From the NCBI GenBank assembly GCA_947488305.1, contig CANKZM010000001.1, positions 372,001-436,000 of the forward strand: a stretch of DNA of 64,000 nucleotides, read 5' to 3'. Positions 32,521-41,394 of the stretch are shown in pieces; the first letter of the stretch is position 1, and each line of letters opens with the position of its first letter. The translations under genes were made by a program, and so were the position numbers. This DNA is from an uncultured Roseobacter sp. (GTDB lineage Bacteria > Pseudomonadota > Alphaproteobacteria > Rhodobacterales > Rhodobacteraceae). The notes beneath the pieces were generated by a model. It saw nothing but the letters and a program-made list of their open reading frames with translations, was not told the origin of the DNA and did no database searches.

Positions 32521-33377
32521 AGCAAAACCCTCGGTTCCGCCACTCCTGTGGTCACGCCGTCGATGACAAAAGTCATCCCTTGTTGAGGGGAGCCAGCTAA
32601 AACGTCCTCAGACAATCCCTGTTTCGCACTTGTGACAAACATTGAGCCCATATCGCTGCCTCCAAAGGCCGGGCATGTGATGTGTCGCGCGGGTAAGGGG
32701 ATTGCTTGTACAAATTGCCCATCTTGATTGTAGCCAGCGACCTGCGCAGCGCCCCATTGGGCAATCCATACCGTACCATCAGCATCCACAAGCGCGCCGT
32801 CGGGATTTAGCCCATCGGATCGCAAATCAACGAAAATGGATGGATCGCCCGCAGGCCAGCCATCCTTGTCCAGAACAACTTTCATCACCTGTCCAGTTGC
32901 CGTATCCGTGAAATAGGCGGTCGAACGATCGGGCGCAAAGCAGATCGCATTCGAAATGGTTACCTCTCCAAAAAGTTTGCGGAGGGTGCCTTGATAGTAG
33001 CGATAGATCGATCCGGCGCCTTTTTCTGCATTCAGTCCCATGGTGCCAATCCAGAACCCGCCCCAGGGGTCCGCTCGCCCGTCGTTTGAGCGCGTGACGG
33101 AATCTTCTTCTTCCAATGAGCAGACGCGCGTGCGCGTCCCATCCGTCAGATCAAAACGCCACAACCCTGACGCGGAGGCAATCAGCAGGGTGGTGTCATC
33201 TACCCAGCCCGCGGCAGAGACATATTCGTCAAAAGTCCATTCATGCGGGCCGGTATCGTCGCGGGTCATCAATTTGCGTTCTATGATATCGAACCAAAAG
33301 AGTTGTTTGCGCGCAGGATGCCACAGCGGCCCTTCCCCTAACGTGCAGGATCGATCGTCAAAAATTTGGGCTTTCAC
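32517..33377 (-). CDS. SMP-30/gluconolactonase family sugar lactonase
   Basis: A 286-residue six-bladed beta-propeller of the SMP-30/LRE family. The metal ligands are visible: Glu in LGEGPLWH near 16, Asn in SNDGRADPWGGFW near 100, and Asp in LNPDGALVDADG near 200. These enzymes hydrolyse aldonolactones. In this cluster the natural role is galactonolactone to galactonate, between a sugar dehydrogenase and the dgoK/dgoA steps. The gene overlaps both neighbours by 4 bases. Substrate is inferred from context only. Confidence 0.88.
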   Translation of the reverse strand: MKAQIFDDRSCTLGEGPLWHPARKQLFWFDIIERKLMTRDDTGPHEWTFDEYVSAAGWVDDTTLLIASASGLWRFDLTDGTRTRVCSLEEEDSVTRSNDGRADPWGGFWIGTMGLNAEKGAGSIYRYYQGTLRKLFGEVTISNAICFAPDRSTAYFTDTATGQVMKVVLDKDGWPAGDPSIFVDLRSDGLNPDGALVDADGTVWIAQWGAAQVAGYNQDGQFVQAIPLPARHITCPAFGGSDMGSMFVTSAKQGLSEDVLAGSPQQGMTFVIDGVTTGVAEPRVLL

Positions 33378-33979
33378 CGGATCGCATCCTGATAGGCGGC
33401 GACGATCTTCCGGGCCCGTGCGCCCACGTCCTCAGCCGTCATCCCCGGTTTGTAAAGCGCCGATCCGAGCCCGAAACCATCGGCGCTCGCCTTGATCCAT
33501 TCTGCGAAATTCTCGGGCCCGGCTCCGCCGACGGCGTAGACCAGTGTTCCCTTTGGCAAAATCGCCCGCATCGCGGAGAGGCCAGTGGTTCCCGCCATCG
33601 CTCCGGGGAAAAGTTTCAGCCCATCAGCACCTGCTTTCAGCGCCGCTAAAGCTTCGGTTGGTGTGAAGATGCCGGGCCAGCTTTGCATGCCCCGTGCTTT
33701 GGTGGCTGCAATGACATCAACGTCGCAATTCGGTGAAACAATCAGCTTGCCCCCGACACCAGAAACCGCAGCGACCTCGTCAGGGGAGAGAACTGTACCG
33801 GCGCCGATCAAGGCATCCTGCCCGAATTTTTTGGCAAGCAGCGCGATGCTCTCCAGCGGATCAGGGGAGTTCAGAGGAACTTCGATCTGGGTAATCCCGG
33901 CGTCTAGCAACGCTTGCGTGACGGCTGGGGCTTCAGCAGGGGTGAGTCCCCGCAAAATGGCGATCAGAGGCAGCGTCAT
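33374..33979 (-). CDS. dgoA: 2-Dehydro-3-deoxy-6-phosphogalactonate aldolase
   Basis: A 201-residue class I aldolase of the Eda/DgoA family. The catalytic Glu is in IEVPLNSPDPLES and the Schiff-base Lys in GADGLKLFPG. IEVPLNSPDP is the DgoA form, where Eda proteins have EVTLRTP. It splits 2-keto-3-deoxy-6-phosphogalactonate into pyruvate and glyceraldehyde-3-phosphate. The ATG at 33979 follows AAGGAGAAAAC, a strong site, and overlaps the dgoK stop by 4 bases; the longer upstream frame would be buried in dgoK and is not used. Confidence 0.92.
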   Translation of the reverse strand: MTLPLIAILRGLTPAEAPAVTQALLDAGITQIEVPLNSPDPLESIALLAKKFGQDALIGAGTVLSPDEVAAVSGVGGKLIVSPNCDVDVIAATKARGMQSWPGIFTPTEALAALKAGADGLKLFPGAMAGTTGLSAMRAILPKGTLVYAVGGAGPENFAEWIKASADGFGLGSALYKPGMTAEDVGARARKIVAAYQDAIR

Positions 33980-34881
33980 GTTTTCTCCTTCAGGGAACGA
34001 TGGGCGGCCGTCAAACCGGCGAGGGTGGCGCGTTCTGCGTCGACGAGCATCGCCGTGACGCCTTGCAGCCCGAGACTTTGTTGGTAGGCTCGCGATTGCG
34101 CGCCGGTTCCAAGAATGGCAACATTCTGCCCCAGCCAATAAGGTTTTGCCGCGGCCAGTTCAGCCCCGATCAGATAGCCTGATAGTGACGCCCGCGTCGC
34201 TCCAGGTTGAGCGTTTTGCAACAAACCTTCAGCGCGCAAGCCGAATAATCGTGCAGCAAGTCGTTCCGGTTTGCTGATCGCTGCCGAGACGGCCTCATCA
34301 AAACTGCAGTCGTCCCAACCTTCCGTCGAAACAGAATGGCGCAGCACTGATTTTTCACTGAGCAGGGCAAACATCTCGCCTGTCATAAAGGTTTGGAAGC
34401 TGACCACTTCACCCGCACTGAGATGCGCCCATTTGGTATGAGTGCCGGGCAGGCACAGCACGCCGTCCCAACTCGGATTCAGGCTGAGGAAGCCGGCGAT
34501 TTGTGTCTCCTCGCCGCGCATGACATCCGCTGGCTCCTGCTGCGAAAGCCCAGGGACGATTGACACGGTAAAGTCTTTCCGTAGCGTTGGGGCTCGGGTC
34601 AGTTCCTGCGCCATGGGTGTGCAAGGAACCGATCGGTAGGGTGCCTCGGTCCATCCCTGGCGCGAGCCGACCATGCCGCAAGCAACGATCTGCAGGTTCG
34701 CCAGATCCCAATCTTTTGTGAGCGATAACAGAGCGGGTTCAAAGCCCTCGGGCGCGAGCTTTCCCATGCCATCATCAGAAGCGGCCTGTGCCAGAACAGT
34801 AGCGTCCTGCATCGCATAGGCGCGCAGGTTTGTCGTGCCCCAGTCGACAGCGATCCAATCCGCTTTGGTGGCATTGCCCAT
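33976..34881 (-). CDS. dgoK: 2-Dehydro-3-deoxygalactonokinase
   Basis: A 301-residue DgoK-family kinase phosphorylating 2-keto-3-deoxygalactonate at C6. The N-terminal phosphate loop VDWGTTNLRAY, CGMVGSRQGW, LPGTHTKWA and the C-terminal LGTGAQSRAY are typical. It directly precedes dgoA, with which it overlaps by 4 bases, and follows an SDR gene by 7 bases. Together they supply the last two steps of the De Ley-Doudoroff galactose pathway. Confidence 0.92.
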   Translation of the reverse strand: MGNATKADWIAVDWGTTNLRAYAMQDATVLAQAASDDGMGKLAPEGFEPALLSLTKDWDLANLQIVACGMVGSRQGWTEAPYRSVPCTPMAQELTRAPTLRKDFTVSIVPGLSQQEPADVMRGEETQIAGFLSLNPSWDGVLCLPGTHTKWAHLSAGEVVSFQTFMTGEMFALLSEKSVLRHSVSTEGWDDCSFDEAVSAAISKPERLAARLFGLRAEGLLQNAQPGATRASLSGYLIGAELAAAKPYWLGQNVAILGTGAQSRAYQQSLGLQGVTAMLVDAERATLAGLTAAHRSLKEKT

Positions 34882-34888
34882 TCTGCGA

Positions 34889-35659
34889 CTATCCCGTTGT
34901 TACCACACCACCGTCCACGACCATACATTGACCGGTCATCATTCGGCTTGTGTTTGAAGCCAAAAACAAAACCGCGTCAACAATGTCTTGTGGTTCAAGG
35001 TGTGTCTTGAGGCATTGTCGCTCAAGATGCGCCGCCAAACCTTCGGGCGTTGCCCATTTGTCGAGTTGTTTTTGGGTCAGAACCCAGCCGGGAGCCAACG
35101 CGTTGACGCGAATACCGTTTGGACCCAATTCGCGCGCAAGGCTGCGGGTCATCGCGGTGATACCGCCATTCGCAGAAGTATATGCTGGGTAGCCAGCGTT
35201 ACCCATCATGTAGCTGATCGAACTGAAATTGATGATCGAACCTGCGCCCTTTTCGATCATTGCGGGCGCCACAGCCTGCGCTGCAAAGAAGTAGGCCTTG
35301 AGGTTCACGGCCAGCAGTGTGTCCCATTCCTCGGGGGACAGCGCCAGCCAATCGTGGCGTTTGTCATTCGCTGCATTCGACACCAGTGTCGTGATCGGGC
35401 CATGGGCACCAGCCGCCGCGGCAACAGTCTCTTTTAAGCGGTCCGTATTGGTGATGTCGCCTTGAAAAAACAGTGGCGCTCTGCCGTGCTTGGCTTCCAT
35501 TTCAGAGACAAAGGCGCTGGCGTCAGAGCGCCCGATAAAAGCGACGTTGGCCCCCTGTGCCAGAAACCCATCGGTTAAGTCCGCGCCAATGCCTGACCCT
35601 CCGCCAGTGATGTAAACTGACGCGCCGTCCAAATCGTGAAATGTTGCAGTTTTGGTCAT
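34889..35659 (-). CDS. SDR-family protein, possible sugar dehydrogenase; catalytic Lys replaced
   Basis: A 256-residue short-chain dehydrogenase/reductase. The dinucleotide motif TGGGSGIG is intact (about 17-24), and NAA-type VSNAAND follows. The catalytic Ser (in NFSSIS) and Tyr (PAYTSANGG) are 13 residues apart as usual, but the Lys expected four after the Tyr is Asn (codon AAT). Position in the operon suggests galactose or related aldose 1-dehydrogenase. With the Lys missing, activity may be reduced or another group may serve. ATG 35659 follows AAAGGGTTGAG. The sequence shows the substitution directly; whether it is family-wide needs an alignment. Confidence 0.82.
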   Translation of the reverse strand: MTKTATFHDLDGASVYITGGGSGIGADLTDGFLAQGANVAFIGRSDASAFVSEMEAKHGRAPLFFQGDITNTDRLKETVAAAAGAHGPITTLVSNAANDKRHDWLALSPEEWDTLLAVNLKAYFFAAQAVAPAMIEKGAGSIINFSSISYMMGNAGYPAYTSANGGITAMTRSLARELGPNGIRVNALAPGWVLTQKQLDKWATPEGLAAHLERQCLKTHLEPQDIVDAVLFLASNTSRMMTGQCMVVDGGVVTTG

Positions 35660-35703
35660 CTCAACCCTTTCGCCCTGGTCGGGCACTTCAAGTTCTATTT
35701 CGT

Positions 35704-37803
35704 TCAGGCAGCTTTCTGTTCGATCTTGCGACCTTCAAGCACCCACATGGTTTCAGGAAAACTCCACGGCAATCGCAGTCCGCCCGCCATCAAAGCGGCG
35801 CCGGAAAGCCTGATCGGCCCGTCTTTCAAAGCCAATTGCGCGCGGGACAACCCAGAGACGGACGATCGATTGAGCAAACTGACGTCGTAAAACGCATCCG
35901 GATCCAGCCGAGTAAGCCGCAGGGGACGCGGTGCGATTTGGCTGGACGTTGCAGCCTTACCGGCGAACACGACGAAACGCGATGCATCGCGATCCACCTG
36001 CTGTTCTGCGATAACCGCCGGGTCTGCACTATCGAGGCGCAGAATGTCAGCGTCAAACATCCAAAGACGGTTCGCTTTCCACCACGACGTCACCGCGCTG
36101 AGCACCTCCGTTTCCTCTGGCGTCAACTCGCGCGGGTCCATTTCAAACCCCATGTGCCGTTGTGCTGCTACCCAGGCTCGCAGCTCGATGCCGAGGTGCC
36201 TGCCGGATGTGTGGCAGTGCCGTGGCCCGACATGGCTACCGGTCACAGCCGAGGGCAGGAACAAGGCCGCGTTGTGTTGCATGCGCAGACGCTCCAAAGC
36301 ATCGTTGCTGTCTGACAGCCAGACCCTCTGCGTCCGGCTCAGGATGCCAAAATCAACGCGTCCGCCGCCCGATGCACAGCTTTCGATTTCGACATGCGGA
36401 AACTGTGTGCGCAGACGGTCGATCAGGGCGTAAGACCCCCGCGTTTGCGCGGCATCCGGCATGGGAAGGACCCGGTTGTGGTCCCATTTGATGTAATCGA
36501 TCGGATGCGCTTCAAGGAGGGCAGCGATACGACCGTAAAGGAAATCCCGCACTTCGGGCAGGGCCATATTAAGTGCTTTTTGCTGGCGTCCGAGGATTTG
36601 ATCTTCGGCGCCGAGGGCCCAATCAGGATGGGCGCGGTGAATGTTGCTGTCGGGATTGATCATCTCGGGCTCAAACCAGATCCCGAACGACATACCTTCG
36701 TCATGCACATGTTCGATCAGGGGGCCAAGACCATCCGGATATTTGCGTGGGTCTACTTCCCAATCAGAAAGGGATGAGGTGTCGTCATCGCGTTGTCCAA
36801 ACCACCCGTCATCCAGAACAAATCTCTCGGCGCCGAGGCTTGCAGCCATGGAGGCGATTTTCTTAAGCTTTGGCAGGTCATGGTCAAAATAGACCGCTTC
36901 CCAGCAATTGTAATGCACGGGACGGGGCCGGCTCCTGTCAGGCCAGGTCACGATCCTGTCGCGCAGATGCCGCTGGAACGAAACAGCACATCCGTTCAGG
37001 CCGTCGGATGAGTAAACCGCGTAGAGCGGCGCTGTTTGAAACTCCTTGGCAGGTTGCGTCTCCATACGGGCCGCATGGCCAAACTGGATCTGTCGACGCC
37101 CGTCTGGCAGCTCTTCAGCAATCATGCGGTGCCCACCAGACCAGCCGTAGTGGAAGGCATAGGCTTCACCGCTGGAATTCGTTGCCCCTTGGCAAGGCAC
37201 CAGCAATCCGGGGAAATGTTCGTGACCGGTGCGGCCAGTACGGTTTTCGCGATAGCGGATACCGGCAGACCATGCAGTCCGGTTCAGTTGAAACTCCCCG
37301 CACCAGCGCCCCGCGAGATCGATCATTTCATCGCTGTGTTGAGGCCCGGGCAAAACGGGGGCTGCAAGCCAATGCAGATGCAGCGCGCGATCTGCTTTCA
37401 GATGTGCTTTGAAAGACAAGACATGAGTGTCGGTATCGAGTTCGATCTCTGCCTGATACGTCAGGCGGTTCCCTGCGTCCCGGCAGGTTACCGTGAGTTG
37501 GTGAATTGCCGTTTCGACCGAGGCAAGTTTGAACTTTGGCAACAGCGGGGTGCCATCCTGGTCGCGAATGACCATCCCGGGCTGACCTGGGAAACTTCGC
37601 GCCGCTTCGGGGCAAAGCGACAGGTCAGGGTTTGCGTCCAGCATGCCCCCTGTCACATCCAGAGCGGAGACCCCTGCAAGGGCATTCAAGTCCTCAGTTT
37701 CGGGCAACGGAGCACCCCAATACACCACTTCGGGGCACCGCCCACCAGTGGAGGCCAGCACAAACGTCTGGCGCGCATCGTCCAGCCGCCAGGTTTGTGT
37801 CAC
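35704..37803 (-). CDS. GH36 alpha-galactosidase
   Basis: About 699 residues, family GH36, cytoplasmic. An N-terminal beta-sandwich precedes the barrel; the nucleophile Asp is in YIKWDHNR, the acid/base Asp in WLSDSNDALER, and FEPEMINPDSN is a family signature. It hydrolyses raffinose- or melibiose-type alpha-galactosides after uptake. The frame is open further upstream but that part overlaps the permease gene; the GTG at 37803 overlaps the permease stop (GTGA) and starts at the conserved TQTWRLDD, so I prefer it. It sits between transporter genes and catabolic genes of one operon. Confidence 0.91.
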   Translation of the reverse strand: MTQTWRLDDARQTFVLASTGGRCPEVVYWGAPLPETEDLNALAGVSALDVTGGMLDANPDLSLCPEAARSFPGQPGMVIRDQDGTPLLPKFKLASVETAIHQLTVTCRDAGNRLTYQAEIELDTDTHVLSFKAHLKADRALHLHWLAAPVLPGPQHSDEMIDLAGRWCGEFQLNRTAWSAGIRYRENRTGRTGHEHFPGLLVPCQGATNSSGEAYAFHYGWSGGHRMIAEELPDGRRQIQFGHAARMETQPAKEFQTAPLYAVYSSDGLNGCAVSFQRHLRDRIVTWPDRSRPRPVHYNCWEAVYFDHDLPKLKKIASMAASLGAERFVLDDGWFGQRDDDTSSLSDWEVDPRKYPDGLGPLIEHVHDEGMSFGIWFEPEMINPDSNIHRAHPDWALGAEDQILGRQQKALNMALPEVRDFLYGRIAALLEAHPIDYIKWDHNRVLPMPDAAQTRGSYALIDRLRTQFPHVEIESCASGGGRVDFGILSRTQRVWLSDSNDALERLRMQHNAALFLPSAVTGSHVGPRHCHTSGRHLGIELRAWVAAQRHMGFEMDPRELTPEETEVLSAVTSWWKANRLWMFDADILRLDSADPAVIAEQQVDRDASRFVVFAGKAATSSQIAPRPLRLTRLDPDAFYDVSLLNRSSVSGLSRAQLALKDGPIRLSGAALMAGGLRLPWSFPETMWVLEGRKIEQKAA

Positions 37804-38648
37804 TTTACAGCCCCGAGTGTCAGACCAGCGATGAAGTGCTTCTGCATCAGGAAGAACATCAACACCGGCGGCAATGCAGCGACAATCGACCCTGCGCTCA
37901 TCAAGTGATAGGCCGCCCGGAACTGCGCATTGAAGGAGGTGATACCTGCGGTCACAGGCTGGCTTTCCGGCCCTTGTGTCAAAACCACCGCCCAGAAATA
38001 GTCGTTCCAGATGAAGGTGAAGATCAGCACGGAAAGCGCTGCGATGGCTGGCTTCATCAACGGAATAACGACGTACCAGAAGATCTTCCATTCCGCGATG
38101 CCTTCAACGCGTGCGGCTTCGATCAACTCGTAGGGCAGGGCGCGGATGAAATTACGCATGAACAGGGTGCAAAACCCGGTCTGGAATGCGACGTGGAACA
38201 AAACTAGCCCGGTTTTCGTGTTGTAGAGCCCCATGTCCAGCGTCAGATCCCGAACCGGGACCATCAGGATCTGGAAGGGCACAAAGTTGCCCGCCACGAA
38301 CATGAAGAAGATCCAGATGTTGGACTTGAATTTGTAGATGCCCAAGGCAAAGCCCGCGAGGCAGGACAGGGCAACCGCGCCGATGACCGTCGGCACGGTA
38401 ATCAGCACCGAATTGAACATGTAGCGCGGCATATCGGAGTTGAAGAAAACCTGGCCATAGTTGTTGAACATCTCGAAAGACGAGGGCAGCCCCCAATAGT
38501 TGCCTTGCGTGAAATCCTCCGCCGGTTTGATCGAAAAGACGGCAACGGCGATCAATGGCAGTAGCCACATGATCAGAGCCAAGGGCAGCATCGATTGATA
38601 CGTCAACTGCCAGGAACGGGGGGTTTTCTCGATTGGTGTCGGAAACAT
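37800..38648 (-). CDS. Carbohydrate ABC transporter permease, MalG type
   Basis: A 282-residue inner membrane protein with six hydrophobic segments. The first is LPLALIMWLLPLIAVAVFSI, and the EAA loop EAARVEGIAEWKIFWYVVIP contacts the ATPase. It belongs to the CUT1 sugar permease family. It pairs with the MalF-type permease at 39015-39941, though a YjbR-type gene separates them. Its start lies one base after that gene's stop, and its stop overlaps the alpha-galactosidase start. A galactoside substrate is inferred from the neighbours. Confidence 0.93.
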   Translation of the reverse strand: MFPTPIEKTPRSWQLTYQSMLPLALIMWLLPLIAVAVFSIKPAEDFTQGNYWGLPSSFEMFNNYGQVFFNSDMPRYMFNSVLITVPTVIGAVALSCLAGFALGIYKFKSNIWIFFMFVAGNFVPFQILMVPVRDLTLDMGLYNTKTGLVLFHVAFQTGFCTLFMRNFIRALPYELIEAARVEGIAEWKIFWYVVIPLMKPAIAALSVLIFTFIWNDYFWAVVLTQGPESQPVTAGITSFNAQFRAAYHLMSAGSIVAALPPVLMFFLMQKHFIAGLTLGAVK

Positions 38649-38649
38649 C

Positions 38650-39018
38650 TCAGCATTCCTCCGGCAATGGGGGCAGGGCCGCTTGGGCCTTCTTGGTCAG
38701 GCCCGCTCGGATTGTAGTGTAGGAAACGGCGACACGGTGCTTGGCTTCCTCTGGATCAAGACTTGGCAAGTCCAGTCGGACCCACGCACCTCGGAAGTAG
38801 GCGGGCTTTCCCGCAGCACCGGTTTCGATCAGCATGCGCGCCATCTCTGCATCGGCGCAGCGCACCACCACGTGGTCGTCGTTAGTGGCGCGTTCTTCGA
38901 CGTGACCGAAGCAGGCAAACATCTTGCCGCCAACTTTCCATGCGTCCAGTTCCCCAGGGCCCGAAAGGACCGCGCCGGGGTGCACGCTGCACAGGGTGTC
39001 AAACTCGCGCCGGGTCAT
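38650..39018 (-). CDS. MmcQ/YjbR-family protein
   Basis: A 122-residue protein of the MmcQ/YjbR family: N-terminal REFDTLCSVHPGAVL, WKVGGKMFACFGH in the middle, and a C-terminal PLPEEC. These small CyaY-like proteins are often annotated as DNA-binding but their biochemical role is unsettled. The ATG at 39018 overlaps the permease stop (ATGA), and the stop lies one base before the next permease gene. It therefore sits inside an ABC transporter operon, between the two permease genes, which is an odd place for it. Confidence 0.85.
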   Translation of the reverse strand: MTRREFDTLCSVHPGAVLSGPGELDAWKVGGKMFACFGHVEERATNDDHVVVRCADAEMARMLIETGAAGKPAYFRGAWVRLDLPSLDPEEAKHRVAVSYTTIRAGLTKKAQAALPPLPEEC

Positions 39019-39941
39019 CGAACCTGCTCCTCTTTCCACATGGACCAGAGGAAGTAAGCGATGAAAACCAGCATGATGAGGAATAGAACGACCGCGATTG
39101 CGGCACCATACCCCATCCGGAACCCATATTCCGAAAGGGCTTTTTCAAACATGTAGAAGGACAGCACGCGGGTTTGGCCGAATGGACCCCCATTTGTCAT
39201 GATGGAAATCAGGTCAAACGACCGCAACGCGCCGATGATTGTCACCACAAAGGCAATGAAGGTCGCAGGCTTCAGCTGTGGAATGATGATGTACCAGAGC
39301 ATTTTCCAGCCCTTGGCATTGTCAAGGCGACCAGCTTCGATCTGTTCGGGGTCTACCGCGTTCAGGCCCGTAAGGTACAAGATCATGCAGTAAGCGGTTT
39401 GAGGCCAAAGGCCAGCCGCGATGATCCCATAGGTGGCCCAGGTCGGATCGCCCAAGACGTTGACCGGACCAAGCCCAACAAGCGCCAGAATGCCGTTCAG
39501 CAGCCCCTCGTTTGGCAGGTAGAACCAGGAAAAGACCAAGCCCACAACCACTTGGCTCAGCACAAAGGGGAAAAAGAACAGGGATTTATAAATCCGAATA
39601 CCGGTGACTGTCTGGTTCAGGAAGAGCGCGATGAACAATCCTCCGGGAATGGCTAGCAGGTAGAAAAGCAGCCACTTGAGGTTGTTCCAGAGAGAGACCT
39701 CGAAGGCCCCGTCATCCATCAGCTCGACGTAGTTTGCCATGCCGACATAGCGTGCCTCGCCAAGGCCATCCCACGCATAGAAGGAAATGGAGATCGACTG
39801 ATAGATCGGCCAGATCACATAGAATGCAAAGAACAGGATCGCGGGCGCCAGAAAGAGCCAGGGTGTGATCGCGATCTCGTTTCGCTTGTACCAGCTGCGT
39901 TCGCTGGCCGCTGGGGCGGGAGTGGACTGGGCTGTTGTCAT
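39015..39941 (-). CDS. Carbohydrate ABC transporter permease, MalF type
   Basis: A 308-residue CUT1 permease with six membrane spans (for example ITPWLFLAPAILFFAFYVIW near the N-terminus). The EAA-type loop reads EAGRLDNAKGWKMLWYIIIP. A cytoplasmic N-terminus of about 28 residues precedes the first span. It follows the solute-binding protein gene after a 131-base gap holding a hairpin. Together with the MalG-type permease and the divergently encoded ATPase it forms the uptake system of the galactoside cluster. Confidence 0.93.
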   Translation of the reverse strand: MTTAQSTPAPAASERSWYKRNEIAITPWLFLAPAILFFAFYVIWPIYQSISISFYAWDGLGEARYVGMANYVELMDDGAFEVSLWNNLKWLLFYLLAIPGGLFIALFLNQTVTGIRIYKSLFFFPFVLSQVVVGLVFSWFYLPNEGLLNGILALVGLGPVNVLGDPTWATYGIIAAGLWPQTAYCMILYLTGLNAVDPEQIEAGRLDNAKGWKMLWYIIIPQLKPATFIAFVVTIIGALRSFDLISIMTNGGPFGQTRVLSFYMFEKALSEYGFRMGYGAAIAVVLFLIMLVFIAYFLWSMWKEEQVR

Positions 39942-40036
39942 TGAGACATCTCCTCGGTCGCTTGGTGCCGGTATTTAGAAACGGCACATTCGAAAATCTG
40001 AATCGATCAGTTTTGCGAATGTGGCGTGGGGGGAGA

Positions 40037-40063
40037 GAACCGGACACCTAAAGCGCCCGGTTC
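40037..40063 (-). promoter_or_regulatory. Hairpin between binding-protein and permease genes
   Basis: An inverted repeat GAACCGG/CCGGTTC (40037-40043 and 40057-40063) lies just after the stop of the solute-binding protein gene, with no U-run on the minus strand. Such hairpins often protect the upstream binding-protein message so that it is more abundant than the permease message. That role is inferred. Confidence 0.45.
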
Positions 40064-40072
40064 CCTTAAGTG

Positions 40073-41332
40073 TTATTGCGCGTAGACGCGCGCCGCAACT
40101 TTATCGAGACGGTTCAGGATGTCGTCGAGGTTGTCCGGGAACACCATGAACTCCTGCAGGCCTTGCATCGCTTCTGCTGCCATTTCCGCAGGGTAGTCGC
40201 GGTCAAAGAACTGCGCGACGCCGCCTGGGCTGTTGGATGACAACATCTCAAAGCCTTCGTTGAGGAACTTGTCGTCATCAACGGAAGCCTTTGCATTGAC
40301 CGGAAGTTGGCCAAGGTTATCTCCGTTGTTGATCTCGGTCTGAACATCAGGCGAGACGACGAAGCGCAGGAATTCGCGTGCGGCTTCCTTGTTGGAGGCA
40401 TTTGCCGGGATGTGGAACGTGTCGGTTGGCGCGTCTTCCGCCAGGGCAACACCTTCCGTGATCGCCGGGAACTGGTAGAAGTCCAGTTTGCTGTCATCCA
40501 GACCTGCTTCGCGCAGCGGTGCGACTGCGAAGTTGCCTTTGAGGATCGCTGCTGCTTCACCGTTTACGATGAACGGAAGTGATTCCTGCCAGCTGTAGTT
40601 CTGGTGGTTGTCGACAAAGGCGCCCATGTCGATCAGCTCGCGCCAGTTGGCGAAAGTCTGCTTGACGCGATCGTCTGTCCATTTCACTTCGCCATTGGCC
40701 AGCGCCATGTGGAAGTCGAAACCATGTGTCCGCATGTTGAGGTAGTCAAACCAGCCGCCAGCGGTCCACAGGAACTTGGTGCCGATGGTGTAGCACTTGC
40801 GGCCCGAATCGATGATGGCCTGGCAGTTGGACTTCATCTCTTCAAAGTTCGCAGGCTCATTCAGACCCAGCTCTTCGTAGATGTCTTTGCGGTAGTAGAT
40901 GCCCCACTGGTAGTATGTGTAAGGCACACCCCATTGCTTGCCATCGATGGTCATCGCGCCTTTTGTTGACGCAAGGTTTTCAGCGATTTCAGGCTCTTGC
41001 CAGAGGTCGGACACGTCTTCAAACAGCCCGGCCTTCACATAGGGGGACATGCGGTTCGCAGCATACCACGTCGCAACATCCGGCGAATCTGCTGTCAGGA
41101 AGTTGCGGATTTGAGTCTTGTATGCTTCGCGATCAATAACCGTGGTTTCGATGTTCAGATTCGGATGCATCGCACCGAAATCACCGATCATTTTCTCCAT
41201 CGTGGCGCGGGGCGCCGGGTTGGAAGTGTCTAGGAAAATCCGCAGATCGCCGGTCAGTTCTGCCGTGGCGGCGCCTGCCATCATTGTGGATCCAGCCAAT
41301 GCCATCAGCATTGATTTGGTAGTAAAACGCAT
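40073..41332 (-). CDS. Extracellular sugar-binding protein of ABC transporter
   Basis: A 419-residue family 1 solute-binding protein. A signal peptide is clear (basic MRFTTKS, hydrophobic LMALAGSTMMAGA, cleavage near ATAEL), so the mature protein is periplasmic. The mature start ELTGDLRIFLD and the stretches DSPDVATWYAANRMSPYV and PFIVNGEAAAILKGNFA are typical of CUT1 binding proteins. It is the first gene of the minus-strand galactoside operon. A clear inverted repeat of IclR type lies 44 bases before its start codon. Confidence 0.92.
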   Translation of the reverse strand: MRFTTKSMLMALAGSTMMAGAATAELTGDLRIFLDTSNPAPRATMEKMIGDFGAMHPNLNIETTVIDREAYKTQIRNFLTADSPDVATWYAANRMSPYVKAGLFEDVSDLWQEPEIAENLASTKGAMTIDGKQWGVPYTYYQWGIYYRKDIYEELGLNEPANFEEMKSNCQAIIDSGRKCYTIGTKFLWTAGGWFDYLNMRTHGFDFHMALANGEVKWTDDRVKQTFANWRELIDMGAFVDNHQNYSWQESLPFIVNGEAAAILKGNFAVAPLREAGLDDSKLDFYQFPAITEGVALAEDAPTDTFHIPANASNKEAAREFLRFVVSPDVQTEINNGDNLGQLPVNAKASVDDDKFLNEGFEMLSSNSPGGVAQFFDRDYPAEMAAEAMQGLQEFMVFPDNLDDILNRLDKVAARVYAQ

Positions 41333-41375
41333 GGTGTCCTCCCTAAGGTACGTTTTGCGAGTATAGTCGAAAGTG

Positions 41376-41392
41376 GTTCCAATATTTGGAAC
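41376..41392. promoter_or_regulatory. Inverted repeat GTTCCAA-TAT-TTGGAAC, likely IclR operator
   Basis: A perfect 7-3-7 inverted repeat in the 193-base gap between the binding-protein gene and the IclR regulator gene. Its place near the promoter of the minus-strand operon, and its TTCCA/TGGAA arms, fit sites known for IclR-family regulators. It probably mediates control of the galactoside operon by the adjacent regulator. Confidence 0.65.
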
Positions 41393-41394
41393 AT

